Shown here: positions 49,646 to 58,245 of the stretch, piece after piece
How positions within the stretch are numbered: the first letter of the stretch is position 1
Layout: every line of letters starts with the position of its first letter
Source: Candidatus Avoscillospira avicola
GTDB taxonomy: Bacteria > Bacillota > Clostridia > Oscillospirales > Oscillospiraceae
Direction of reading: 5' to 3'
NCBI GenBank assembly: GCA_018712245.1
Contig: DVHE01000057.1
Location: 1 to 62,586 of the forward strand
DNA length: 62,586 bases
Position numbers and translations under genes: made by a program
The notes under the pieces: model-generated
Databases searched by the model: none
Told to the model about the DNA's origin: nothing
What the model saw: only the letters and a program-made list of their open reading frames with translations

Positions 49646-51871
49646 TCATTGTGTATTTCCGGTTTCCAGGCGTGTCTCCCACCTCTGGCCGGGCTTCAGC
49701 CGCACCTGCTGCATCGCTGCAAAGTAGTTGCAGGTCACGGCGCCCACGTCCCCGGGATCGTCGGTGAGGATGGTCACGGTGGTCTCATAGGCAGTGGGAT
49801 TCTCCACCCACAGCAGATCACCCTCCCAGCCGCAGTCCACGGCATCCAGCGCAAAGGCCCGGTGGGCTGCCGTGTCCACATAGACGCCGGGCACCTCGGC
49901 GTAGGTCAGCAGGACGCAGACCTCCGGCCAGTTGGAGCCGCAGAGGAAGCCGCCGATGGTCTCCTTGCCCTCCCAGTCGCTGGTCTGGCACCGCTCGTTG
50001 ACGTAGCCCACCGGCAGATACCGCTTTTCCAGGCAGTAGATTGGCCGTTCCCGCAGGGAGACACACTGCATCAGGCCCCGGGTGATGTTCCGAAGGGCCT
50101 CGAGATATGCCTCTTCGCCGGTAAAGCGATAGAGCTTCAGCAGGCTGTTGCCGGAGAGCGTGCAGATACCGGGGGCCGAGTGCTTGTTCTGGGCGTTGGC
50201 GAAGACCGTGCCTGTGGTGTGGATGCCCCGCTTGGCCGCTGGGGTTTCCTGCGGAAATTCGAAATTGTAGTTCATCACCCAGGTCAATGCCAAATCGCAG
50301 GCGGCCCGGGCTGCGGTCAGCCAGCGGGCGTCTCCCGTGGTCTCATAGAGCTGGGTGTAGGACTCCAGCAGCCCGAAGGCACTTTCGCTGTCCGGCGCCT
50401 GGCAGATCTCGCCGGGTCCGCCGTTGACGATGCCCCGATCGAGATACTCCCGCTCGTAAAGGGCGCCCAGGGCTTCGGCCGTCTCTAAATACGCCGCATT
50501 GCCGAAGAGCCGATAGCACAGGGCCAGGCCCGCCGGGGCAATGGCGCCGCTGGCGGAGTTGCCAATGACGATCTCCTCGGTTGCCGTGTCGATAAACTGG
50601 CCAATCTGACCGTACCGCTGCCAGAGCCGCACAAAGGCGTCGGCCAGCCTTCGGAGGTTTTTGGCGTAGGGCGCCAGCTCCGTCGGGCAGGACAGAAATT
50701 GCTTGGCCAGGAAGTACAGGAGGTCCGCGTCCTTGCGGATCAGCAGTACGTGATTGGGATGCTCCAGGTCAAAGGTGTCGCCGTAGTAGACGCCGCCGGC
50801 ATACATACCGCAGACCCAGCCGGTCTTCTCCTGCAGATGGTCGAAGATAAACCGCACTGTCTCCAAGGCGCGCATCCGCGCCAGACCGCTGTCCTCCAGC
50901 AGGAACGGGTAGCCGTTGATGCCGCCGCCGACCCAGCCGGCCTGCCAGCACTGCTGCGGCACATCCCGCCGCACGCCCACACTGTAGTAGCCGCCACCTT
51001 GCTCTTCGATGAAGTTTTCCCGCTGAAATTTTTCCTTCACTGTTTCATAGGCAATTCCATAGGGAACGGAGATGTCTGGTTCGCCCTGTTCCAGCGTGCC
51101 GCGCACGGCTTCGAAATGGGCGAAAAACGCCCGCAGATCTGCCGCGTCAAAAAAGTCCAGAACGAAGGGCAGACAGATGGCCTCACCCGCCTCAAACCAG
51201 CGGCCCGTGTCGTCGGATTCTGCGTCGCTGTGGGGGAAAAAGCCGGTGCCGTCGGCCCGTTCGCCGAAGAAATACTTGGTCTCCTCCCGGACTGCCGGGC
51301 AGCTCAGGGCAAAGAGTGCCTGCTTTTCCGGCAGGTTTTCATAGACCGAAAGGCCCGTGTAATCCCCGTTGGCCAGATGGGTCGTCATCAGCAGCACGCC
51401 CTGCCGGTCTTTGGGGCTGAAATAGCCGATGGCAGGTGTGGTCATGTCGCCGGAGCGCAGCTCGATTTTGGAGACCGGCTCCGTATCGGACAGCCGCGGA
51501 ATATCCGTGACGACCGGTGGATGGGTCAGGGCTTCCTCCGCCTTGATCTGGGCGTAGGGGGGGTAGGGCAGCTTCTGGCTGGAAAACCGGTTGCCGGCAT
51601 AGACGGCGCCGGGGGCGAACACATACTTCTCCCGGTCCCAATCCGCCGCAGTCACTTCCACCGCCACAGCGCCGGCCAGCGCGGTGGGGCGAAGAAAGCT
51701 GAATTCCGCCTCGCCGGTCAGGCAACTCCCGTCCTCACACAGATTGACCCGAACGGCGCAGAGGCCGCCCAGTTCCAGGCGGTAGGTTCCGGCTCTGGCG
51801 GGCAGCTCCGCCTTCCACACGGCCACCCGGCGGCTTTTCTCATAGCTGCGCAGCGATACCTGTAGGTACAT
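49646..51871 (-). CDS. Putative (alpha/alpha)6-barrel glycan enzyme, family unassigned
   Basis: 741 residues, no signal peptide. An N-terminal beta-sandwich-rich region (1-270) is followed by a helical region with repeated hairpins (QCWQAGWVGGGINGYPFLL; FQRENFIEE; SAFGLLESYTQLYETTGDARWL), resembling six-hairpin glycosidases, then a short beta C-terminus. Aromatic, Asp and Glu residues are frequent in the helical part, but no family-defining catalytic motif is recognised. It sits between a Gfo/Idh gene and the GH38 gene with 13-14 bp gaps, so it is translated as part of this array. Inferred to be a glycoside hydrolase, lyase or epimerase. Confidence 0.7.
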   Translation of the reverse strand: MYLQVSLRSYEKSRRVAVWKAELPARAGTYRLELGGLCAVRVNLCEDGSCLTGEAEFSFLRPTALAGAVAVEVTAADWDREKYVFAPGAVYAGNRFSSQKLPYPPYAQIKAEEALTHPPVVTDIPRLSDTEPVSKIELRSGDMTTPAIGYFSPKDRQGVLLMTTHLANGDYTGLSVYENLPEKQALFALSCPAVREETKYFFGERADGTGFFPHSDAESDDTGRWFEAGEAICLPFVLDFFDAADLRAFFAHFEAVRGTLEQGEPDISVPYGIAYETVKEKFQRENFIEEQGGGYYSVGVRRDVPQQCWQAGWVGGGINGYPFLLEDSGLARMRALETVRFIFDHLQEKTGWVCGMYAGGVYYGDTFDLEHPNHVLLIRKDADLLYFLAKQFLSCPTELAPYAKNLRRLADAFVRLWQRYGQIGQFIDTATEEIVIGNSASGAIAPAGLALCYRLFGNAAYLETAEALGALYEREYLDRGIVNGGPGEICQAPDSESAFGLLESYTQLYETTGDARWLTAARAACDLALTWVMNYNFEFPQETPAAKRGIHTTGTVFANAQNKHSAPGICTLSGNSLLKLYRFTGEEAYLEALRNITRGLMQCVSLRERPIYCLEKRYLPVGYVNERCQTSDWEGKETIGGFLCGSNWPEVCVLLTYAEVPGVYVDTAAHRAFALDAVDCGWEGDLLWVENPTAYETTVTILTDDPGDVGAVTCNYFAAMQQVRLKPGQRWETRLETGNTQ

Positions 51872-51885
51872 GGATGGCCTCCCTG

Positions 51886-53100
51886 TTATAAAACGACGGT
51901 CTCAAACGTATCGGTTTCGGAGGATTGCTTGGCGCAGAGGCAGACCTGGGCACTCTTGATGCCCTCAGACAGGGGCGCGATGGACTCGGTGGTGCTGCCT
52001 TCGCACAGCTCCACAAAATTTTTCATCAGCGCCGTGTCGCCGCCGCCGTGTCCCTTGGCGGGGATGGGCACAGAGATCCGCGTGACCTTGTCGCTCATAT
52101 GGTCGTAGATCGTGATCTGTTCGGTGGCGAAGTTGAATTCCAGCGTGCCCTTGTAGCCGTAGAGCCGGGCGCCGCGCCGGGCCGCACCCTTCCGGGCAAA
52201 GAAATTCTGGGCGTAGATGGCGTGCATGCCGCTCTCGTATCGGAGGATCAGGGAGCCAGAGTCCTCGTTGCCGGTGTCCACCGCGTAGCAGCAGTAGTCA
52301 CTGCGGGGGGTGTCGTTCCGGGCGTTGATGATGTTGTAGCTGGATTCCATGCAGGTGAACTGTTTGTCGCACTGCGAACACCGCAGGCCCGCGGGCATAT
52401 CACCCTTAAAAATCTGCTTGGACTTCATGGCGCAGACGGTCTTGGGCGTTTCGCCAATCAGGAAGTTCAGGACATCCACGTCGTGGGTGGCTTTTTGCAG
52501 GAACAGGCCGTGGGAGATGGACTCGTTCCGGTACCAGTCGTGGAAGTAGACAAATCCATAGGGCACGTCGTTGAAGGCCTGGACATGGTCCACCTTGCCG
52601 ATCACCCCCGCGTCCAGGAGCTTTTTCACCTCTACCACCAGGTTGGTGGCCCGGAGGGGGAAGGACACCACCACCGGCGCGTGGTTCTTGGCGTCGCAGG
52701 CCTTCAGCAGATCCAGGTCCTCCTGGCAGACGCCCACCGGCTTCTCCAGGAACAGCGGGATGTTCCGATCCAGGACCTTTTTGGCCAGCACCGCGTGGGT
52801 GTTGCAGTTGGTGCCGATCATCACGCCGTCCAGCTGCTCGCGGTCCATCATTTCCTCACAGTCGGCATACCAGGTGATCGACTCCGGGTCCATGGGGCAC
52901 TCCCGGAGATTGGCGTCGATCTTGTCCAGCTCCATGCCGTACCACTTTGCCTTCTCCACATCTTTGGTCATCAATGCCTTGGCCCGTTCGGGATTGAAAT
53001 CCGCCACGGCTTTGATGCGGACTTCCTTCCCCAGACTGAACAGCGGGTCCATCAACATATCCATTCGAACGCCGTAACCGATAATGCCAAGATTGAGCAT
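51886..53100 (-). CDS. Gfo/Idh/MocA oxidoreductase with cysteine-rich insertion
   Basis: 404 residues. Rossmann N-terminus (MLNLGIIGYGVRMD), the EKPVGV motif (~134-139) and the later KATHDVDVLNFL segment with the usual catalytic-region His/Asp. An insertion reads LRCSQCDKQFTC (C-x2-C-x5-C) followed by YCCYA, which could bind a metal and is absent from most family members. In glycan arrays such enzymes oxidise sugars or act as NAD-dependent glycosidases (as in GH109). AAGGAGGAG precedes the ATG. Confidence 0.87.
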   Translation of the reverse strand: MLNLGIIGYGVRMDMLMDPLFSLGKEVRIKAVADFNPERAKALMTKDVEKAKWYGMELDKIDANLRECPMDPESITWYADCEEMMDREQLDGVMIGTNCNTHAVLAKKVLDRNIPLFLEKPVGVCQEDLDLLKACDAKNHAPVVVSFPLRATNLVVEVKKLLDAGVIGKVDHVQAFNDVPYGFVYFHDWYRNESISHGLFLQKATHDVDVLNFLIGETPKTVCAMKSKQIFKGDMPAGLRCSQCDKQFTCMESSYNIINARNDTPRSDYCCYAVDTGNEDSGSLILRYESGMHAIYAQNFFARKGAARRGARLYGYKGTLEFNFATEQITIYDHMSDKVTRISVPIPAKGHGGGDTALMKNFVELCEGSTTESIAPLSEGIKSAQVCLCAKQSSETDTFETVVL

Positions 53101-53135
53101 GGTTTGTTCTCCTCCTTGAGTTGTCTATGTTTATT

Positions 53136-55010
53136 TCAATGCTCTGAAAACTGCGCGAAGTCCAGGATAAACCGGAAGCGGGCATCCTGGCCGTACCACA
53201 TGGGGAAGTTCGTGCCCCATACATTATTATAGAGATTCCACCAGGCGCCTGCCGACTGGTCCGGCAGCGTCCGGTCAAATTCCAGCAGCGTCGGACCGCC
53301 CAGGCTCACCAGGCCTGTGTCCAGTCCCTCCAGCTCCAGCCCTGCCCAGCGGACGCCCTTTTGCGTGTGGTGCATCCGCCGGTTTCCGCCCGCCACCACA
53401 TCGAAGGGGTTCAGCCAGAGCCCCAGCTTGTGGATGGCTTGCAGCTTCGCCCGGGGCGAGAAGTCCATCCATATGGCCTCGGGAATCCGGCTGGCAGCCT
53501 TTTGGAACCAGGCGGCGTCCACCTGGAGCTTCTCCTGGAGGCACGTCAGCCGTGTTTCCAGAAACGCCGGCGCGCCGAAGCGCTCCACGGCCTCTTTGGG
53601 AAACGCACTGCAAATCACCAGGGTGTTACCCTGCCGGAACAGGCCCGTTACAGCCGGAACGTACTGCCGGAGCCGGTCATTGGCCTGCTCCACCCCCAGC
53701 TTGCCGAAGTCCTCGATGGCCCAGTCCTCTTGGCTGGTCATGTATTGCGCCCGCCAGCGGTCGTATTCGCGCTGGGAAAAGACTTCGTAGAGAAACCGTC
53801 CCAGGGGATGGCTGGCGTCGGCCCATTCTCTGCCTGCGTGGGTCAGCCGGACCAGAGCCCCCGTTGCGTCGACAGCCAGGGAAAAGCCGCCGATGTCCAG
53901 CACCGAACCGACGGGGACCTCCTGGAAGCCGGTCAGGTCGGTTCTGCTCCGGCTGGCTTCTTCCGCGCCCGGCAAGCCCTTCATATAGTCCCGCTGCTCC
54001 TGCCAGGATTGCTCCATGCGCTGGAAGCGAGGCGTCGTCCTGGCCTGCTCGAATTCCTGCCGCGCAAAAAAGCGGCGTTCGCCGCGGAAGTCCTTCCAAT
54101 AGTTCTCCGGGAGATGTGTTTTTTCATCCAGACCCCAGGTGTGTTCCGGCACCGGCAGCAATGCCGTGTAGACTTGTTCGGACTGCGGTACACGGAGAAG
54201 GCTGCGAAACTGGCTGGTCTTCTGGGGGTCTGTGCCGGTGCCGTGAATCCAGCTGTCGCCGATTTCACAGGAAAGGGTCGGCAGCCCCTCCTGGGCCAAA
54301 GCCAATTCGGCCACATCCTCCAGGGTCGCGGCGACGATCTCCGCACCGGGATACCGGCTTCGCAGGGATTGATAGAGTGCCGCGATCTGCGCCGCGCTCT
54401 GGGGACCGTTGTTATCGCCGGTGTGGGCGAAATACACCGCCGCTCCGCTTTCTCCGATGGGCGTCATCTCGCCGTAGCTACCGTTGTACATCACCAGTAC
54501 TTGATCTCCGGTGGGAGCCTGCCACCAAAAGAGGTCCGGGACATCCGGCACCGTGGAGGCCGGGTTAACGCCGATGTGGAGAAACCGTACCCCTGCCTGT
54601 GCCAGCAGCGGGACCATGGCGACGGTGTGGCCGGGCACGTCGGTCATTTTCGCGGCCTTTGTGGCCATCCCGTAGCGCTGATCCAGCTCCTTGGAAATCG
54701 ACAGGCCATATCGGAAGAGTTCCGGCGTCATGTACTCCGTATGGGTGGTAAAGGGCAGCGCGTGCCAGCGGATGTCGCCCCGCGCCACCGCCTCGTCCAG
54801 GGCGTCGGGGCAGGGGAGAGACCGCCTGTATTCCTCCAGAAGCCAGGAACCGATTGTCCAGACGAAGCGATGGTCTGTGTTGCGGGTCTCCCGCGCCAGC
54901 GCCAGAGCCTGGGGAATGAACTGGGTCAGATAGCGCTGCCGGACATTTTCTGCCAGGTCTGTGAAGCCCAAATCCAGATGGGTCTTGAAAACCAGCAGGA
55001 TTTTACGCAT
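53136..55010 (-). CDS. DUF5054 / GH38-like glycosidase
   Basis: 624 residues. The N-terminus ILLVFKTHLDLGFTD has the His-x-Asp pair (His11, Asp13) of the GH38/57 superfamily, and KMTDVPGHTVAMVPLL aligns with the GH38 nucleophile region. The lengths and motifs fit DUF5054. The start overlaps the end of the URO-D gene upstream by eight bases and has a poor ribosome-binding site, suggesting translational coupling. Probably a cytoplasmic alpha-glycosidase of untested specificity. Confidence 0.83.
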   Translation of the reverse strand: MRKILLVFKTHLDLGFTDLAENVRQRYLTQFIPQALALARETRNTDHRFVWTIGSWLLEEYRRSLPCPDALDEAVARGDIRWHALPFTTHTEYMTPELFRYGLSISKELDQRYGMATKAAKMTDVPGHTVAMVPLLAQAGVRFLHIGVNPASTVPDVPDLFWWQAPTGDQVLVMYNGSYGEMTPIGESGAAVYFAHTGDNNGPQSAAQIAALYQSLRSRYPGAEIVAATLEDVAELALAQEGLPTLSCEIGDSWIHGTGTDPQKTSQFRSLLRVPQSEQVYTALLPVPEHTWGLDEKTHLPENYWKDFRGERRFFARQEFEQARTTPRFQRMEQSWQEQRDYMKGLPGAEEASRSRTDLTGFQEVPVGSVLDIGGFSLAVDATGALVRLTHAGREWADASHPLGRFLYEVFSQREYDRWRAQYMTSQEDWAIEDFGKLGVEQANDRLRQYVPAVTGLFRQGNTLVICSAFPKEAVERFGAPAFLETRLTCLQEKLQVDAAWFQKAASRIPEAIWMDFSPRAKLQAIHKLGLWLNPFDVVAGGNRRMHHTQKGVRWAGLELEGLDTGLVSLGGPTLLEFDRTLPDQSAGAWWNLYNNVWGTNFPMWYGQDARFRFILDFAQFSEH

Positions 55011-55965
55011 AGTGCCCGTGCTGCCGCCACAGCTCGATCATGCGCTCATAGCGCTCCAGGGGCATACCGGTATAGGCGCAATTGGACGTGGCGAAGATAT
55101 AGCCCCGGCCGGTGGCCATGCCCTCCCGAAGAGAGCGCAGAATGTCCGCGTCGCATTCCTCGTCGGTGCCGGTTTGCAGCAGGGCGCAGTTGACGTTGCC
55201 GATGAGGCAGATATTCTCGCCGATCAGCTCGCGCACCTTCGGGATAGAGACGCCGCCCTGGGGGTCGATGGAGTGAATGGCGTCGGGGCCGCAGGCGGCC
55301 ATCTGCTTCACGATGGGCAGGATATTGCCGTCGGTGTGCTTGATGACGTAATAGCCCAGGTCGTGATAGCCGTCGATGACGCCCTTTAAGTAGGGGACCA
55401 CCAGCTCTTCAAATTGCTCCGGGGCATAGAAGGGGTTCGTGTTGAAGCAGTAGTCCGAGCAGAGACCGAAGCCGTCCAGCAGATGGCCCTTCTGGTCCAG
55501 CTGCGCCGCCAGCTCCAGGCAGGCATCCATGCGCCGCTGGGATTCCTCGTTGAGCTTTTCCGGCTCCTGGAACATCCGCAGGGAGAAGTCCACCATGGTA
55601 TCGCCGTCGGGGATCGCCCAGGTGGGGTCTCCGTGGACCATCAGGAAGTACTCGTCGCCGCTCTGTTCCCGGATTTCTTCGCAGAGCCACTGCGTCTTTT
55701 CAGCCGACGGCATCTCGTTGGGCTGCACAAAAATGGCGCTGTGGCCGTAGCGTTTGGCGGTCTGGATATAGAGATCCGCCTGGTCCTTGATATGCAGCAC
55801 CTGCTCCCGGCGGCTCATCTGATCCCACTGGGAGAAAATCCGCTGGGAAAAGTGAACACGGCCAAAGGCCTCCATGGTCAAAAAGAACACCAGTTCAAAG
55901 GTCGGCACCTGGCCGCCGATGGGCTCGCACTTCAGCGTGCGAATAAAACGTTCCCGGTTTGTCAT
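55003..55965 (-). CDS. URO-D-superfamily protein (HxD type)
   Basis: 320 residues. The motif in the zinc/substrate region reads YYVIKHTDGNILPIV, i.e. His-x-Asp-Gly rather than His-x-Cys, and GPDAIHSIDPQGGVSI follows. HemE function is unlikely because of the sequence and location. It begins MTNRERFIRTLKCEP, where NRERF is a common start of URO-D-like methyltransferase proteins. AGGAG lies upstream of the ATG. Second URO-D-like gene of the array, overlapping the DUF5054 gene. Confidence 0.83.
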   Translation of the reverse strand: MTNRERFIRTLKCEPIGGQVPTFELVFFLTMEAFGRVHFSQRIFSQWDQMSRREQVLHIKDQADLYIQTAKRYGHSAIFVQPNEMPSAEKTQWLCEEIREQSGDEYFLMVHGDPTWAIPDGDTMVDFSLRMFQEPEKLNEESQRRMDACLELAAQLDQKGHLLDGFGLCSDYCFNTNPFYAPEQFEELVVPYLKGVIDGYHDLGYYVIKHTDGNILPIVKQMAACGPDAIHSIDPQGGVSIPKVRELIGENICLIGNVNCALLQTGTDEECDADILRSLREGMATGRGYIFATSNCAYTGMPLERYERMIELWRQHGHYA

Positions 55966-56111
55966 GTCAACACTCCTATTTTCTCAAGCTCTGGGGCCAA
56001 ATGATGGGCCGCTGCGGTTGATTGGAGCCGCGCTCCTCTGCGTTCACCATAGCACACTTCGCATCCGGCGCATAGTCCACCGGCGCGTTTCGTCATATTT
56101 TTTCGCAAAAG

Positions 56112-58157
56112 TCAAATTTGTCCTAATTCGTCCGTCTCTTCCACCGTCATGGTTACGATGCCCTTGTCGTAGGTGGCGGAGACCAGCCTGCCGCCCTCGG
56201 CCCGGAAGTTGGAAAAGGATATTTTCTGATCTCTCCATTCCTCCGGCACGGCGGGAAACGCCTCGATCTTCCCGTCTTTGCATTGCAACAGCATCTCCTG
56301 GAGCGCGTGGGCCGCTTCCATGTTTCCCTCCAGCGTAAAGGGGCGGTAGTGAAGCATGGAAGAGCCGTAGTGGCGGTAATCGCCGTTGAGATGGAACCCG
56401 TTGGGGGAGCAGAAGTCCTTCCAGAATATCCGCAGCGCCCGGAGGGCGGCGTTGCCGTTGTGCGCCATGGCGTAGAGTTCTGCCGCCCACGCGTAGGAGT
56501 AGCCGCACCACAGCCCCGGTCCGCGCCGCTCCAGGTCCAGCAGGTTTGCCTCTATGATGCGCCGCCCCGCTTCCGTCTGATCGTCGATCAGCCCCAGTGG
56601 GCAGATGGCCATGAGGTTGGAGTGGTGCCGGTGGCTCTCCTCCAATGTCTCGTCCGGGGAGAGCTTGAGTACGCCGGTTTCCGTCAGCGCCAGCTGCGGC
56701 AGCTTGCCATAGATGTCGCGCCAACGGGGACTCTCGTCAGACAGACGACCGAAGAGCCAGCGCATGAGCGCCAGATCATAGTTGGAGTTGGGTGTCAGGA
56801 AGGCTTCAATGTGATCATCATGGACCTCCGGCGAGGAGGAAATGGGCAGATAGAGCTGGCCGTCCCGCTCCTCCAGCAGTGCGGCGATGCAAGTCGCCGT
56901 CTCGGTGAGGTACGGCAGCGCCCGCTCCTTCCAGAAGGTTTTGTCGGCGGTATACCGGGCGTGGCGCTCCATGATTTGGCAGAGCCAGATTTGATTGGTG
57001 GGGCTGAGAGCGTACATCCCCCAGCCGCCCAGGGGCTGGCCGTCGATGGACATCACAGCGGGCATACACAGACCTTCGGTGCCGTAAAAGTCCTTGGCAA
57101 AGCGGCGCCCGCAATCGGCCATCGCCCAGAGATAGTCAACGAAGCTCTCGCCCTCTTCCATGTGATTGGCTTTGCAGTAGTGGGAATAAGAGAGCTGGGT
57201 GTTGAGATCGTGGTGGTAGTCGCCCTTCCAGGGTGGGAGATTGCCGTCATCCGCTGTCCAGACGCCTTGGAGCGCCATGGGATAGCCGCCCTTGCGGGAG
57301 CAGGAGGCCAGAAAATAATTGGTGAGATACCAGTTGCGCTCCAGATTCTTGTCCGGCAGCGTCAGGCTGCTCCGGGACCAAAAGCGCTTCCACCACTGCT
57401 TGTGGCTTCCGTGCGTCCGGCTATAGCTCCGCGCCAGCGTAAATCTGAGCCGATCAAGAGCCCTTTCACGCCAGTCTGCGCCGTCCCGGGTGCTGCCCAC
57501 CGTAAAGGTGAGAAGCGTGCTGTCGGAAGCGGAGCAGGCGCTGGCAAAGACGCCATAGGCCGCGTCACCGGCAGTCCGCTGGATAAACCAGACCGCGCCG
57601 TCTCCGGCGCCGTACTCCGCCGGTGGATAAGCAAGACTTTTGAGGGAACCGGGAGGGGCATCCCTGTTCTCAGTGGTTCCATATTGCGGGTTTTCTATTT
57701 GAAACTCCAGGTGCGGCAAATTGACGCGGCAAATGCCCACGTTCTCCTCCGCGTGAAGAAAAATTTCGAGTTTGATGTCTCCCGTCTTCAAGGCAGCTGT
57801 GGCCGTGGTGAGCGAAAGGCGGCTCTCCACCGCCCTGTCCGACGGAAGATGCAGAATTAAAGCCCCGGCAGGGAGCTTGCAGGGGGTTGGATGATTGTAG
57901 GGGGCATCGAAGATCCGACGAATCTCCGCTTCCTGTCCGGCGCGGGCCATACGGACCATGGTTGCATAGGTGAATTCCGGCTCAGAAATGCCGGGAAACG
58001 GCGTCGTATCCCAGAGATCCGCGCGGTCCAGCGAAAGACGCAGGGAACTGGCAGGCCCCCAGACCAGGGCGCCCAGGGAACCGTTACCCAGGGGAATTGC
58101 CTCATCCCAACGGGAGATGGTGTGTTTGAAATGCAGGTCGCAATACGGTTTCGGCAT
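56112..58157 (-). CDS. GH95-like glycosidase
   Basis: 681 residues, no signal peptide. The N-terminus has RWDEAIPLGNGSLGALVWG, the standard opening of GH95, and LQGVWTADDGNLPPWKGDYHH precedes the active-site loop. There the fucosidase motif N-x-N (two catalytic-site Asn) appears as D-L-N (HHDLNTQ, about residue 314), a substitution of the first Asn. SYAWAAELYAMAHNG matches the family's C-terminal barrel. Start: ATG 58157 with GGGAGG seven bases upstream; the longer frame to 58310 begins within the upstream gene's end and is rejected. Alpha-L-fucose or a related L-sugar is the likely substrate. Confidence 0.86.
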   Translation of the reverse strand: MPKPYCDLHFKHTISRWDEAIPLGNGSLGALVWGPASSLRLSLDRADLWDTTPFPGISEPEFTYATMVRMARAGQEAEIRRIFDAPYNHPTPCKLPAGALILHLPSDRAVESRLSLTTATAALKTGDIKLEIFLHAEENVGICRVNLPHLEFQIENPQYGTTENRDAPPGSLKSLAYPPAEYGAGDGAVWFIQRTAGDAAYGVFASACSASDSTLLTFTVGSTRDGADWRERALDRLRFTLARSYSRTHGSHKQWWKRFWSRSSLTLPDKNLERNWYLTNYFLASCSRKGGYPMALQGVWTADDGNLPPWKGDYHHDLNTQLSYSHYCKANHMEEGESFVDYLWAMADCGRRFAKDFYGTEGLCMPAVMSIDGQPLGGWGMYALSPTNQIWLCQIMERHARYTADKTFWKERALPYLTETATCIAALLEERDGQLYLPISSSPEVHDDHIEAFLTPNSNYDLALMRWLFGRLSDESPRWRDIYGKLPQLALTETGVLKLSPDETLEESHRHHSNLMAICPLGLIDDQTEAGRRIIEANLLDLERRGPGLWCGYSYAWAAELYAMAHNGNAALRALRIFWKDFCSPNGFHLNGDYRHYGSSMLHYRPFTLEGNMEAAHALQEMLLQCKDGKIEAFPAVPEEWRDQKISFSNFRAEGGRLVSATYDKGIVTMTVEETDELGQI

Positions 58158-58171
58158 AGGGGTACCTCCCA

Positions 58172-58211
58172 GAAAAAGCCAGGCGCGGCGGCGAAAAATT
58201 GCCGCCGCGCC
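58172..58211 (-). terminator. Terminator/attenuator between the binding protein and GH95 genes
   Basis: Minus-strand stem GGCGCGGCGGC/GCCGCCGCGCC with an 8-nt loop, followed by TGGCTTTTT. It lies just before the GH95 ribosome-binding site and would keep enzyme levels below those of the binding protein. Confidence 0.8.
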
Positions 58212-58245
58212 CAGCGCAAGTGTTGAAAAAGATTTGGGGAAGGAT

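Noticed and set aside
55966-56111. Possible internal promoter between GH95 and URO-D genes
   Set aside because: No pair of boxes with reasonable spacing could be found; only a small GGAGC/GCTCC hairpin is visible.
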